Assembly: GCA_014360855.1 (NCBI GenBank)
Contig: JACIWP010000005.1
Coordinates: 2,708-26,326 of the forward strand
DNA from: Anaerolineae bacterium
GTDB lineage: Bacteria > Chloroflexota > Anaerolineae > JACIWP01
Length of the DNA stretch: 23,619 nucleotides
Direction of reading: 5' to 3'
The translations under genes were made by a program, and so were the position numbers. How positions within the stretch are numbered: the stretch's first letter is position 1; every line of letters starts with the position of its first letter. Below the pieces are notes generated by a model. It searched no databases and was not told the DNA's origin. It saw nothing but the letters and a program-made list of their open reading frames with translations. Positions 1 through 6,963 of the stretch are shown piece after piece.

Positions 1-2
1 AA

Positions 3-890
3 GAGCTGGCCGCCCAGGCCCTGCCGCGCCTGCGCCGCATGCTGGCCCACGGCACCACCACCGCCGAGGCCAAAAGCGGCTACGGCCTGACGACGGCCGA
101 TGAACTGAAGATGCTGAGGGTCGTGGACCGGCTGGCAGGACAACAGCCGGTGGAACTGGTGCCGACATTTCTGGGGGCACATGCCGTGCCGGCGGAATAC
201 GCCGGCCGGGCCGATGCCTTCGTCGAGCTGGTCATCGAGGAGATGCTGCCGGCGGTCGCCGCCTATTACCGGGAGCAGGAGCGCCCCCTGCCCTTCTGCG
301 ACGTCTTCTGCGAGGACGGGGCCTTCTCCTTGGAGCAGAGCCGGCGCATCCTGGAGGCCGCCCGCGGGATGGGCTTCCCCCTCAAAATCCACGTGGACGA
401 GTTCCAACCGCTGGGCGGCACACGCCTGGCGGTGGAGCTGGGAGCGGTCTCGGCGGATCATCTGGTCTGCACGCCGGCGGAGGAGATCACCCTGCTGGCC
501 CGCTCCGCTACGATCGCAGTCAGCCTCCCCGGCACCCCCTTCGGGCTGGCGCATCCATCTTACACGCCGGCGCGCGCCATCATTGACCAGGGCGGGGCGC
601 TGGCGCTGGCGACCGACCTGAACCCCGGCACCTGTTACTGCGAATCCATGCCCTTCATGCTGGCGTTGGCCTGCCGATATATGAAGCTGTGGCCGGCGGA
701 GGCCATCTCCGCCGCCACCATCAACGCCGCCCACGCCATCCGCATGGGCCATCGGGTGGGGAGCATCGAAGAGGGGAAGCAGGCCGACATCATCATCCTG
801 GACCTGCCCAATTACCGCCACCTGCCCTATCGCTTCGGCACCAATCCCGTCCAGATGGTCATCAAGCGCGGGCAGGTGGTCGTGGAATGA
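3..890 (+). CDS. hutI: Imidazolonepropionase (HutI), 5' truncated by window edge
   Basis: Imidazolonepropionase hydrolyses 4-imidazolone-5-propanoate to N-formimino-L-glutamate, the third step of histidine degradation, in the cytoplasm. The reading frame is open from base 3, and the first ATG at 39 lies inside the conserved core, so the true start is upstream of the window. About 295 residues are visible of a family length near 400-420. Recognisable blocks are EAKSGYGL, DVFCEDGAFS, the metal-binding KIHVDEF histidine, the SADHLV histidine, and the ATDLNPGT aspartate that is the usual catalytic or zinc ligand of this amidohydrolase fold. The C-terminal GSIEEGKQADIIILD strand returns to the small beta domain, so the 3' end is intact. 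No other hut gene is visible; they would have to lie to the left. The gene converges on the MaoC gene across two palindromes. Confidence 0.93.
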   Translation, partial: ELAAQALPRLRRMLAHGTTTAEAKSGYGLTTADELKMLRVVDRLAGQQPVELVPTFLGAHAVPAEYAGRADAFVELVIEEMLPAVAAYYREQERPLPFCDVFCEDGAFSLEQSRRILEAARGMGFPLKIHVDEFQPLGGTRLAVELGAVSADHLVCTPAEEITLLARSATIAVSLPGTPFGLAHPSYTPARAIIDQGGALALATDLNPGTCYCESMPFMLALACRYMKLWPAEAISAATINAAHAIRMGHRVGSIEEGKQADIIILDLPNYRHLPYRFGTNPVQMVIKRGQVVVE

Positions 891-898
891 CGCCCTCT

Positions 899-931
899 AG
901 GTGACAGTCACCTTTAAGGTGACTGTCACCT
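899..931. repeat. 33-base perfect palindrome, copy 1 (15-bp arms, TTA loop)
   Basis: Left arm 899-913 is the exact reverse complement of right arm 917-931, with a 3-base loop. Each arm also contains a smaller palindrome, GGTGAC-N-GTCACC, so the element could fold as one long hairpin or bind a dimeric protein at two sites. It lies 8 bases after the hutI stop. There is no T-tract, so a standard intrinsic terminator is not supported, but a transcription block or REP-like element between convergent genes is plausible. Confidence 0.85.
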
Positions 932-966
932 GTACCTGTCACCTGGATATTGAGGGTTCCGCACCC

Positions 967-999
967 AGTTGACAGTCGCCTGGGAGGTGACTGTCAACT
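967..999. repeat. 33-base palindrome, copy 2 (15-bp arms, GGG loop)
   Basis: Same length and architecture as the palindrome at 899-931, starting 68 bases further on. Arms 967-981 and 985-999 pair with a single G-T wobble. Compared with copy 1, positions 3 and 31 change together from G-C to T-A, keeping the pair. The element covers the last serine codon and stop codon of the MaoC gene (stop at 994-996 on the minus strand). A partial third unit, CCTGTCACCTGG, lies between the two copies at about 935-946. Confidence 0.85.
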
Positions 1000-1470
1000 A
1001 GACATTGATGGTTCTGCCGGCTCGCCGGCGGCGACCAGCACCTCCCACTCCCCCTTCTGCGCCACACTGCCGTCCTGCTTCAGCACCTGCACCTCGAAGA
1101 CCACGATGCCCCCGCCCAGGCGCGGCATGGCCCGCTTGGCCTTGACTGTGGCGCGCACCCGCACGGTGTCGCCGATGAAGACCGGGGAGCGGAACTTCCA
1201 ATCCAGGCCCAGGAAGGCCTTGACCGTCTCCTCCATAAAGCCCAACCGCATGGCCAACCCGGAGGCCACCGACAGCACCAGCAGGCCGTGGGCCACGCGC
1301 TGGCCAAACATGCTGTTCTTGGCGTACTCCGCGTCAACATGCATGGGGTTCCAATCGCCGCTCAGCGCGGCGAAGGCGACGATGTCCGCCTCGGTGATAG
1401 TGCGGCCGGCGCTCTCCACCGTGTCGCCGATCTGGAACTGCTCAAAGGTGAGGCCCTTCTGTCGCTCCAT
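994..1470 (-). CDS. MaoC-like dehydratase (hot-dog fold)
   Basis: A 158-residue single hot-dog protein of the MaoC/(R)-specific enoyl-CoA hydratase family. These enzymes add water to trans-2-enoyl-CoA thioesters, or dehydrate 3-hydroxyacyl-CoA. The hydratase signature is complete: ALSGDWNPMHVD gives catalytic Asp39 and His44, and AHGLLVLSVASG follows as the usual glycine-rich segment. The GDTVRVRATV strand is also typical. The start ATG at 1470 has GGAG about 8 bases upstream on the coding strand. The upstream MscS-like gene ends at 1442, so the two overlap by 29 bases, suggesting coupled translation. It is the last gene of the leftward cluster. The substrate is not predictable; short or branched acyl-CoA is the family norm. 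The stop lies within a palindrome. Confidence 0.88.
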   Translation of the reverse strand: MERQKGLTFEQFQIGDTVESAGRTITEADIVAFAALSGDWNPMHVDAEYAKNSMFGQRVAHGLLVLSVASGLAMRLGFMEETVKAFLGLDWKFRSPVFIGDTVRVRATVKAKRAMPRLGGGIVVFEVQVLKQDGSVAQKGEWEVLVAAGEPAEPSMSS

Positions 1471-2347
1471 CTTGCATCTCCGCCCTTTGCGATATGCGTG
1501 TTGCTCCGGTTTCGAGATATTTCGGCGTCAGGTTCAACTGGACGGGCATGCCCAGCCGGATGCCCTGCCGGCGAAATTCCTCCACGATGCGCCGGCGCAG
1601 GTCAGACGGGACGGTCAGCACGTCCGCCGGCCGCACGTAGCCGTACCACTGGAGCGTCACCATCCCGTCGCGCACGCCCTCCACGTACACGGACGGCGCC
1701 GGCTCTTTGGCCACGCGCTCCTCATGCTCCGCCAGCTCCGCCACCAGCGACATGGCACGCTGAATATCACAATCCTGAAACACCGAAACGGTCAGTCCTA
1801 CGCGCCGCAGTTCCGCCGTCGAGAAATTCGTGACCGGCGAGGTCGCCACCATGCTGTTGGGTATGAACACCGCCGGCCCATCAAACGTCTGGATGGTCGT
1901 GGTGCGCAGTGCAATGTCGGTCACGGTGCCGGCGAATTCCCCGACCTTGATGACATCCCCGACGACAAAAGGTCTGTCGAGCAGGATGAAGAGGCCGGAA
2001 ATGAAGTTAGAGGCCAGGTCCTTGACCGCAAAGCCGATGATGATGCCGGCGACGCCGGCGGCAGTCAGCGCGCTGTACAGTAGGGGCGTCAGGTTCGCCA
2101 GGGCCAGCGTGATGAGAATGCCGGCGGTGATCAGCGCATACGTGAGCAGGGTGCTCAGCGGCTGAATCTCGCGCTCGGCAATGCCCCGCCGCTCGCTCAA
2201 GCGGCGCCGCAGGCGCGGCCAAACACTGCGGTTCACCAGCCATACGGCCAGCCATGTCAGCAGGATGCCGGCGCCCCGCAGGCCGATCTCCGGCCAGGGC
2301 CAGCCGGCCAGCCCCCTCACCACATCATTCACTGAGTACATCGTCAT
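1442..2347 (-). CDS. Small-conductance mechanosensitive channel, MscS family
   Basis: About 301 residues. Three hydrophobic segments lie near residues 18-38, 61-82 and 84-110. The last runs into the pore-lining helix and beta domain, with the signature AGIIIGFAVKDLASNFISGLFILLDRPF read in overlapping pieces, followed by VGDVIKV and the conserved PNS of VFIPNSMV. These channels open under membrane tension to release solutes on osmotic downshock. The frame extends upstream to 2539 but that part overlaps the oxidoreductase gene and has no channel homology. I chose ATG 2347, 25 bases after the oxidoreductase stop. ATG 2341 is an alternative with better spacing from the GGGGG at 2348-2352. Its place in an oxidoreductase cluster may be coincidental. 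Confidence 0.88.
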   Translation of the reverse strand: MTMYSVNDVVRGLAGWPWPEIGLRGAGILLTWLAVWLVNRSVWPRLRRRLSERRGIAEREIQPLSTLLTYALITAGILITLALANLTPLLYSALTAAGVAGIIIGFAVKDLASNFISGLFILLDRPFVVGDVIKVGEFAGTVTDIALRTTTIQTFDGPAVFIPNSMVATSPVTNFSTAELRRVGLTVSVFQDCDIQRAMSLVAELAEHEERVAKEPAPSVYVEGVRDGMVTLQWYGYVRPADVLTVPSDLRRRIVEEFRRQGIRLGMPVQLNLTPKYLETGATRISQRAEMQDGATEGPHL

Positions 2348-2372
2348 ACCCCCATTCGCGGCGATATGTCCC

Positions 2373-4187
2373 TCACGGCAGTCCCAGTTCGGCCCGCTTC
2401 GCCGGCGTGGGACCGCCGCTCTCCCGGTCCCAGCCGCGGGCCGCATAGTAGGCCGGCAGGAGCACGTCCATGTCCGGCACCACGCCGGCGGCCCCGCCCT
2501 CGGCCAGGGGCTGGAGCAGAAGCTTCGGCAGACGGTCATGGGCCGGCGTCAGACCCCAGCGCAGGTTCAGCAGACGCTTGAGATGAAAGATGCGTTCGCC
2601 GCAACGCTGTAGTTCGCCGGCATCCATATCCCAGCCGGCGGCGGCGTTCAGCATCGTCAGCACCAGCTCCAGCGGCGGATGTACCAGATGGCACTGGATG
2701 AGGGCATTGGTCACACAGCGCCAGTCCTGCCGCAGGGCCGCCATGCGCGCCTTTTCGGCGGACTGTTCGTCCCGCGCGCCGGCGGTCATGCCCCATTCGG
2801 GCAGTTCGTCGCCGCTGTCCAACATGTACATATCCCCCTGCATATGACAACCCGGCCGGGGCGAGGTGGCATAGGTCAGCGCCATCCCGATATAGGCGCG
2901 CGGGTCGTGCATTGCCACTTCCATGCCGTTGACATGGACGGCCAGTTCCGGCACGCCGAAATGCTCCGCCACAGCGCGCGATCCCTGGGCCAGCAGGTCG
3001 CCGATGCCCTGCCGGCGGGCCATCCATTCGGTCAGGGTGACGGCCGGCCCGATATCCCCCCAGCGCGCTTCCAGGCCGTCCAGGTCCTGGGCGCTGACGA
3101 TGCCCTGCTCGAACAGGTAGTACACGAAGGCGATGGTATTGCCGGCGCTGATGGTATCCAGGCCGTAGAGGTTGCAGAGATGGCCGGCGTAGGCCACCCC
3201 CTCCAGGTCGTCGCTCAGCAACTGCGTCCCATAGCTGGCGATGGTCTCGTACTCCGGCCCGTCCGCCGCCTCCACACCGAAGCGGGGCAGGCTCGTCTCG
3301 CGGCCGCATCCCACCGCGCACCCGAAGCAGGTGCGCGCCCGGCGCAGGATGGTATCGGCCATGGCCGCGCCGCTGAGCCGCTCCGCGCCGTCAAACACCC
3401 CCTGGGTGTAATACTTCGACGGTACATCGCCCTCCAGCATGCCGAGATCCACATAGAACGCCGTGCCCCCTAAATGGAGCATCTGGGAGGGGATATCGTC
3501 CTGCAGGATGGACAGCGCCTCTTTGGCCGCCGTGTGAAAGCGGTCCGCGTCCGCCAGGGGGATTTTCTGCCGGCCTCCCACCGCAATGGCCTTGAGCCTT
3601 TTCGATCCCATGACGGCGCCCATGCCGCCGCGGCCGGCGGTGCGCCCATGGGCATTCACGATCACCGCCAGCGGCGAGAGCTTCTCGCCGGCAGTCCCAA
3701 TGGCCGCCACCTTCAGCGAGCTGTCGCCGGCCTCCTGCTGGACAGCGCGCTGGACGGCGTAGGTGTCCATGCCCCACAGGTGGGCCGCGTCGCGCAGTTC
3801 GGCGCGTCCGTCGCGCACTAGAAGATAGACCGGCCGCTCGGCGGCGCCCTGGACGATGATGCCGTCATAGCCGGCGAAGCGCAGGGCCGGCCCCCAGAAC
3901 CCGCCGGCGTTCCCCTCCCCCCAGAAGCCGGTCAGCGGGGAGCGGGCGCACACCTCGAACCGGCCGCAGGAAGGAGCGCGCGTGCCCACCAGCGGCCCGG
4001 TCATGAAAACCAGGGGGCTGGCCGGGTCCAGCGGCTCCGCCTTTGCATCCACCAGGTCGAACAAATAGCGCGCTGCCAGTCCGGAACCTCCCAAGTACTG
4101 GCGCGCATACTCGGCCGACAGCGGGATGTCCTCCAGCCGGCGATCCGCCAAATCTACCAACAGTATCCTGCCCATATATCCGTACAT
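2373..4187 (-). CDS. Aldehyde:ferredoxin oxidoreductase, tungstopterin family (AOR)
   Basis: A 604-residue full-length AOR-family enzyme that oxidises aldehydes to carboxylic acids with ferredoxin, or the reverse, using a tungsten (or molybdenum) bis-pterin and one [4Fe-4S] cluster. The start MYGYMGRILLVDL is the usual N-terminus and has AGGAG 9 bases upstream. Cluster ligands appear as Cys287-x2-Cys290-x3-Cys294 and Cys499. The pterin-binding block GRTAGRGGMGAVMGSK is at about 181-196. Glu312/Glu314 and His448 fit the active-site Glu313 and His448 of the Pyrococcus furiosus enzyme by position. The C-terminal KRAELGL motif is present, so the gene is intact. It starts 18 bases after the stop of an iron-type alcohol dehydrogenase, a pairing suited to acid-aldehyde-alcohol interconversion. 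Substrate class (AOR, FOR or GOR type) cannot be fixed by eye. Confidence 0.93.
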   Translation of the reverse strand: MYGYMGRILLVDLADRRLEDIPLSAEYARQYLGGSGLAARYLFDLVDAKAEPLDPASPLVFMTGPLVGTRAPSCGRFEVCARSPLTGFWGEGNAGGFWGPALRFAGYDGIIVQGAAERPVYLLVRDGRAELRDAAHLWGMDTYAVQRAVQQEAGDSSLKVAAIGTAGEKLSPLAVIVNAHGRTAGRGGMGAVMGSKRLKAIAVGGRQKIPLADADRFHTAAKEALSILQDDIPSQMLHLGGTAFYVDLGMLEGDVPSKYYTQGVFDGAERLSGAAMADTILRRARTCFGCAVGCGRETSLPRFGVEAADGPEYETIASYGTQLLSDDLEGVAYAGHLCNLYGLDTISAGNTIAFVYYLFEQGIVSAQDLDGLEARWGDIGPAVTLTEWMARRQGIGDLLAQGSRAVAEHFGVPELAVHVNGMEVAMHDPRAYIGMALTYATSPRPGCHMQGDMYMLDSGDELPEWGMTAGARDEQSAEKARMAALRQDWRCVTNALIQCHLVHPPLELVLTMLNAAAGWDMDAGELQRCGERIFHLKRLLNLRWGLTPAHDRLPKLLLQPLAEGGAAGVVPDMDVLLPAYYAARGWDRESGGPTPAKRAELGLP

Positions 4188-4205
4188 CGGAGCGCTCTCC
4201 TGGAG

Positions 4206-5369
4206 CTAAAAATCAATGGGACGCCCTTCGTAGGCATAGATGAAGAGGCGGGCAAACTCCTCGCGGTCAGGGACGCGCGGGCTGGTCACCGTCTGCGAGT
4301 CGCTCTCCGCCCTATCCACCAGCGCCTCCAGTTGGGCGTCGAAATCGGCGCGGGCGATGCCCAGCGCGGCGATGGACTGCGGCTGGTCAATCTCGTGCAT
4401 CAACTGTCGGACCCGGGCGGAAAGGGCCCAGGCGGCGGTTTCCTCGTCGTCCGCCGGCAGTCCCAGGAAGCGGGCGATATCGGCGTAGCGCGCCGCGCCG
4501 GAGGGTGCCGAGTACTCGATGGTATAGGGCAGGAAAAGCCCCACGGCGCGCCCGTGCGGGATATGGAACAAAGCGCCCAGGGAGTGCCCCAGGCTGTGGG
4601 CCAGGGCGAAGAGGGAATTACTGCAGGCCAGGCCGGCGATGGTGGCGGCGTTGTGCATGTGCTCCCGCGCTTCCATGTCTTTCCCATCGCGATAGGCGCG
4701 CGGCAGATAGGTGAAGATGAGTTTAATGGCCTGCAGGGCCAGGCCGTCGCTGAAATCGTTGTGCCAGGTGTTGACGTAGGCCTCGAAGGCGTGGGTCAGG
4801 GCGTCCATGCCGGTATCGGCGGTCAGGCGCGCCGGCATGCCCTGGACGAAGTACGGGTCGACAATGGCCATGTCCGCCACGCATTCGCGCGTCCCCAGCC
4901 CCAGCTTGCGCTGTTCGGCTGTGTCGGTCAGCACGATGGCCCAGGTGACCTCCGAGCCGGTGCCGCTGGTGGTGGGGATGGTGATAAGCCGCGCCTTCTG
5001 CCGCAGACGATAGGTGTCGAAGGGATTGATGGAGTCCGGGGTCACATCCGGGCGCTCGTACAGGATCCACATGGCCTTGGCGGCATCCAGGCATGACCCC
5101 CCTCCCAATCCGACGATCCAGTCAGGTTCGAAGGCCTGCATGGCCTCCGCGCCGCGCGCGGCGGTCTGCAGGGATGGTTCGGGTTCCACCTCGCTGAAGA
5201 CGGCTACCTCCAGGCCGGCGCTTTCCAGGCGCCGGCGCACCTCGTCCACGAACCCCAACCGCACCATGGTGGGGTCCGTGACGATGAAGGCGCGCCGGCC
5301 CTCCACCGTCTCCAGCACACAGCGGGCATCCTCCCCATAGACGATATGGGGGCTGTCGAAATACCACAT
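4206..5369 (-). CDS. Iron-containing (group III) alcohol dehydrogenase
   Basis: A 387-residue group III alcohol dehydrogenase that interconverts a primary alcohol and its aldehyde with NAD(P)H. The dinucleotide-binding loop GLGGGSCLDAAKA is at about 87-99, and the ITIPTTSGTGSE block at 129-140. The four metal ligands of the family are visible as Asp189, His193, His258 and His272 (in TGMDALTHA, AHSLGHSLG and IPHGRA). The start ATG at 5369 has a perfect AGGAGG five bases upstream. It sits between the SCP2-like gene (51-base gap) and the AOR gene (18-base gap), in one transcription unit by spacing. The aldehyde product is a ready substrate for the AOR enzyme. The physiological direction and chain length are unknown. 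Confidence 0.93.
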   Translation of the reverse strand: MWYFDSPHIVYGEDARCVLETVEGRRAFIVTDPTMVRLGFVDEVRRRLESAGLEVAVFSEVEPEPSLQTAARGAEAMQAFEPDWIVGLGGGSCLDAAKAMWILYERPDVTPDSINPFDTYRLRQKARLITIPTTSGTGSEVTWAIVLTDTAEQRKLGLGTRECVADMAIVDPYFVQGMPARLTADTGMDALTHAFEAYVNTWHNDFSDGLALQAIKLIFTYLPRAYRDGKDMEAREHMHNAATIAGLACSNSLFALAHSLGHSLGALFHIPHGRAVGLFLPYTIEYSAPSGAARYADIARFLGLPADDEETAAWALSARVRQLMHEIDQPQSIAALGIARADFDAQLEALVDRAESDSQTVTSPRVPDREEFARLFIYAYEGRPIDF

Positions 5370-5420
5370 AAGCGCCTCCTTTGGCGTCGTATATGAATGC
5401 GAGCAGGGCCTTTGGCCGGC

Positions 5421-5831
5421 TCAGGCGGGAAACTCCGTTTCCACCTTGGTACAGCAGGCCACCAGCTCCTTGGCGGCCTGCGGCGCGCGCATGATCTTGT
5501 TCATGTTGCCCTTGAGCTTCAGCCGGCGGGAGATCAGCCCCTTGATGGGGTCCAGCTCTCCCAGCACCACCTTCTTCCAATCCTCGTAGGATGCGGACAT
5601 GACGAATTCGGGGGATTTGCTGGCGGGGTCAGTGACCTCGAAGGCTTCACGGCATTTGCCATGCCACAGGTCCATGTACAGCCACACGTCTTTCTCCAGC
5701 GGGCCGCCGGCCTCGACGATGAAGTAGAAATCACCCTCCCAATTCTTGGCCGCGTTGGCATAGGCTTCGCTGGCGTTCAGCTCGGCACACAGTGCCTTGA
5801 TCCATGCGTCTGAGGGGAACCGGTGAGCCAT
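5421..5831 (-). CDS. SCP2-like sterol/lipid carrier domain protein
   Basis: A 136-residue protein that looks like a stand-alone SCP2 (sterol carrier protein 2) domain. Features seen are WEGDFYFIVEAGG (first strands), VWLYMDLWHGKCREAFEV, SPEFVMSASYEDWKKVVLGELDP and the closing RRLKLKGNMNKIMRAPQAAKELVAC helix read in pieces. The ELDPIKGLISRRLKLKGN segment matches the typical 'G.....A...GK.KI.GD..' end of the fold. Such domains form a hydrophobic cavity that binds acyl chains, sterols or fatty acyl-CoA. ATG 5831 has AGGAGG six bases upstream; an upstream in-frame ATG at 5903 falls in the promoter region and is rejected. It is the first gene of the leftward cluster, directly before the alcohol dehydrogenase, so a role in holding a hydrophobic substrate is inferred. 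Confidence 0.8.
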   Translation of the reverse strand: MAHRFPSDAWIKALCAELNASEAYANAAKNWEGDFYFIVEAGGPLEKDVWLYMDLWHGKCREAFEVTDPASKSPEFVMSASYEDWKKVVLGELDPIKGLISRRLKLKGNMNKIMRAPQAAKELVACCTKVETEFPA

Positions 5832-5901
5832 GCACAACCTCCTGTACTGAGACTCTGGAATGACGATGGCGCCGGCAGGCCATGGCCGGCGGTACGGCTC
5901 C

Positions 5902-5929
5902 ATTATAGTTTGAATAAGACTCTTCGCAA
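5902..5929 (-). promoter_or_regulatory. Sigma70-type promoter of the SCP2-ADH-AOR cluster
   Basis: On the minus strand the -35 box TTGCGA (5929-5924) and a perfect -10 box TATAAT (5907-5902) are 16 bases apart. The predicted start is near 5895, giving a leader of about 64 bases before ATG 5831. No operator or riboswitch was recognised in the leader. Confidence 0.7.
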
Positions 5930-5982
5930 ACCCTACAAGGGGCGCTCATCTTCCGCTGGGTGTGCGGGACAGGCGGCCCTCG

Positions 5983-6011
5983 TTGACACCCGTCCCTCGA
6001 CGTGTTATACT
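5983..6011 (+). promoter_or_regulatory. Sigma70-type promoter of the CPBP-GH57 genes
   Basis: A consensus -35 TTGACA (5983-5988) and -10 TATACT (6006-6011) are separated by 17 bases, close to the ideal. The start is predicted near 6018, 37 bases before ATG 6055. The box is divergent from and about 54 bases away from the promoter of the leftward cluster. Confidence 0.75.
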
Positions 6012-6054
6012 CTGGACGTCCGCTGCACCAGGCTCGAGGGGGAATTTCCACGCT

Positions 6055-6963
6055 ATGAAAGGTGAGCACCTGCGCTGGTTCGCATGGCAACCCGTATGGG
6101 AAGCCTGGTTTCCTCCGCTGTTCGCCCTGCTGGTTATTGGCGGGATATGGTTAGGCGAGCGCCGGCTGGCCCTGGCGGAAGTACAGGCCCTTTTCTGGCT
6201 GATCGCGGCGCTCTGCATTCTCCTGCCGGGCCTGCACGCATGGTGGGTCAAGCGCCAGCCGCCGGATTTCCTGGGCATCACCGAGCAGAACTGGCCGCAG
6301 GCGCTGGGCGCCGGCCTGGTGCTGGGGATTCTGCTGGGCGCCGCACAGGTCTATTACGGGCTTTTCGCCCGCCACGAGCTGTTCATCCCCGCGCTGAACC
6401 TGGAGCTGGTGGTAATCACGCTGGCGGTGCTCCTGGTAGCCGCCGGCGAGGAGATGCTCTTCCGCGCCTGGTTTCAGCGCCTGTGCGAGCCGGCCTGGGG
6501 CCTGGTGCCGACCTTTTTCCTGGCCTCCGTCGCATATGCGGCCCTGCTAGTAGTGTTCTGGAGAAGCCAGTTGACGCCCCTGCCTATCCCGTACCTGCCG
6601 GCCGGCCACGTGCCCGGCCTGCCCTTTTTCACCAACCTGGGCATCGTTTTCTGTGCGGCGCTGATGCTGAACGTGCTTTACCGCGTCACCCACAGCCTGT
6701 GGGCCAGCATGCTGGCCAACGTGCTGAGCCGACTGGCCCTGCTCTTCGTCTGGCCCTATCAGACGCTGGTGGTGGTGCCGCCGGCGCTGATGGCGGCGGT
6801 CGTCGGAGCGCTCTGGGCCATGGCCATCATCTTCCTGATGCGCTGGCGGGCAAGCTTCGCGCCCCCGCCGGCGCCGAGGCCGGCGCCCCTGCCGCCCAAA
6901 CCGATGCCATCCCCCCGCCATCCCACTGCAACCAAACGACCCAGAGGAGGAAAGCGCAAATGA
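6055..6963 (+). CDS. CPBP-family intramembrane protein (Abi-like), degenerate motif 2
   Basis: A 302-residue integral membrane protein with about seven or eight hydrophobic segments and a basic, proline-rich C-terminal tail from about residue 268. Motif 1 of the CPBP intramembrane protease family is intact: AAGEEMLFRAWFQR, with Glu132, Glu133 and Arg137. Motif 3 is represented by His213 and Asn222 in THSLWASMLANVL. The expected motif 2 (FxxxH) region reads FFLASVAYAAL, where the histidine is missing. If real, this would weaken the glutamate/histidine metal site needed for CAAX-type cleavage. The chosen ATG at 6055 has only a distant GAGGGGG; an earlier start is possible but would enter the promoter. 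The gene overlaps the branching enzyme gene by ATGA. Confidence 0.8.
   Translation: MKGEHLRWFAWQPVWEAWFPPLFALLVIGGIWLGERRLALAEVQALFWLIAALCILLPGLHAWWVKRQPPDFLGITEQNWPQALGAGLVLGILLGAAQVYYGLFARHELFIPALNLELVVITLAVLLVAAGEEMLFRAWFQRLCEPAWGLVPTFFLASVAYAALLVVFWRSQLTPLPIPYLPAGHVPGLPFFTNLGIVFCAALMLNVLYRVTHSLWASMLANVLSRLALLFVWPYQTLVVVPPALMAAVVGALWAMAIIFLMRWRASFAPPPAPRPAPLPPKPMPSPRHPTATKRPRGGKRK

Noticed and set aside
899..999. CRISPR array
   Set aside because: Only two and a half units, fully palindromic, with a 35-base gap and no further repeats or cas genes.
950..2083. Plus-strand open frame of 377 codons across MaoC and MscS
   Set aside because: Antisense to two genes with intact signatures; no recognisable protein.
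2348..2539. N-terminal extension of the MscS-like protein
   Set aside because: It overlaps the conserved C-terminus of the oxidoreductase gene in another frame and has the Arg/Pro/Cys-rich look of a shadow.
6084..6959. Upstream extension of the branching enzyme frame to 860 codons
   Set aside because: This part lies in another frame of the CPBP gene, is Arg/Gly/Pro-rich, and the true start at 6960 has a good ribosome site and the family N-terminus.
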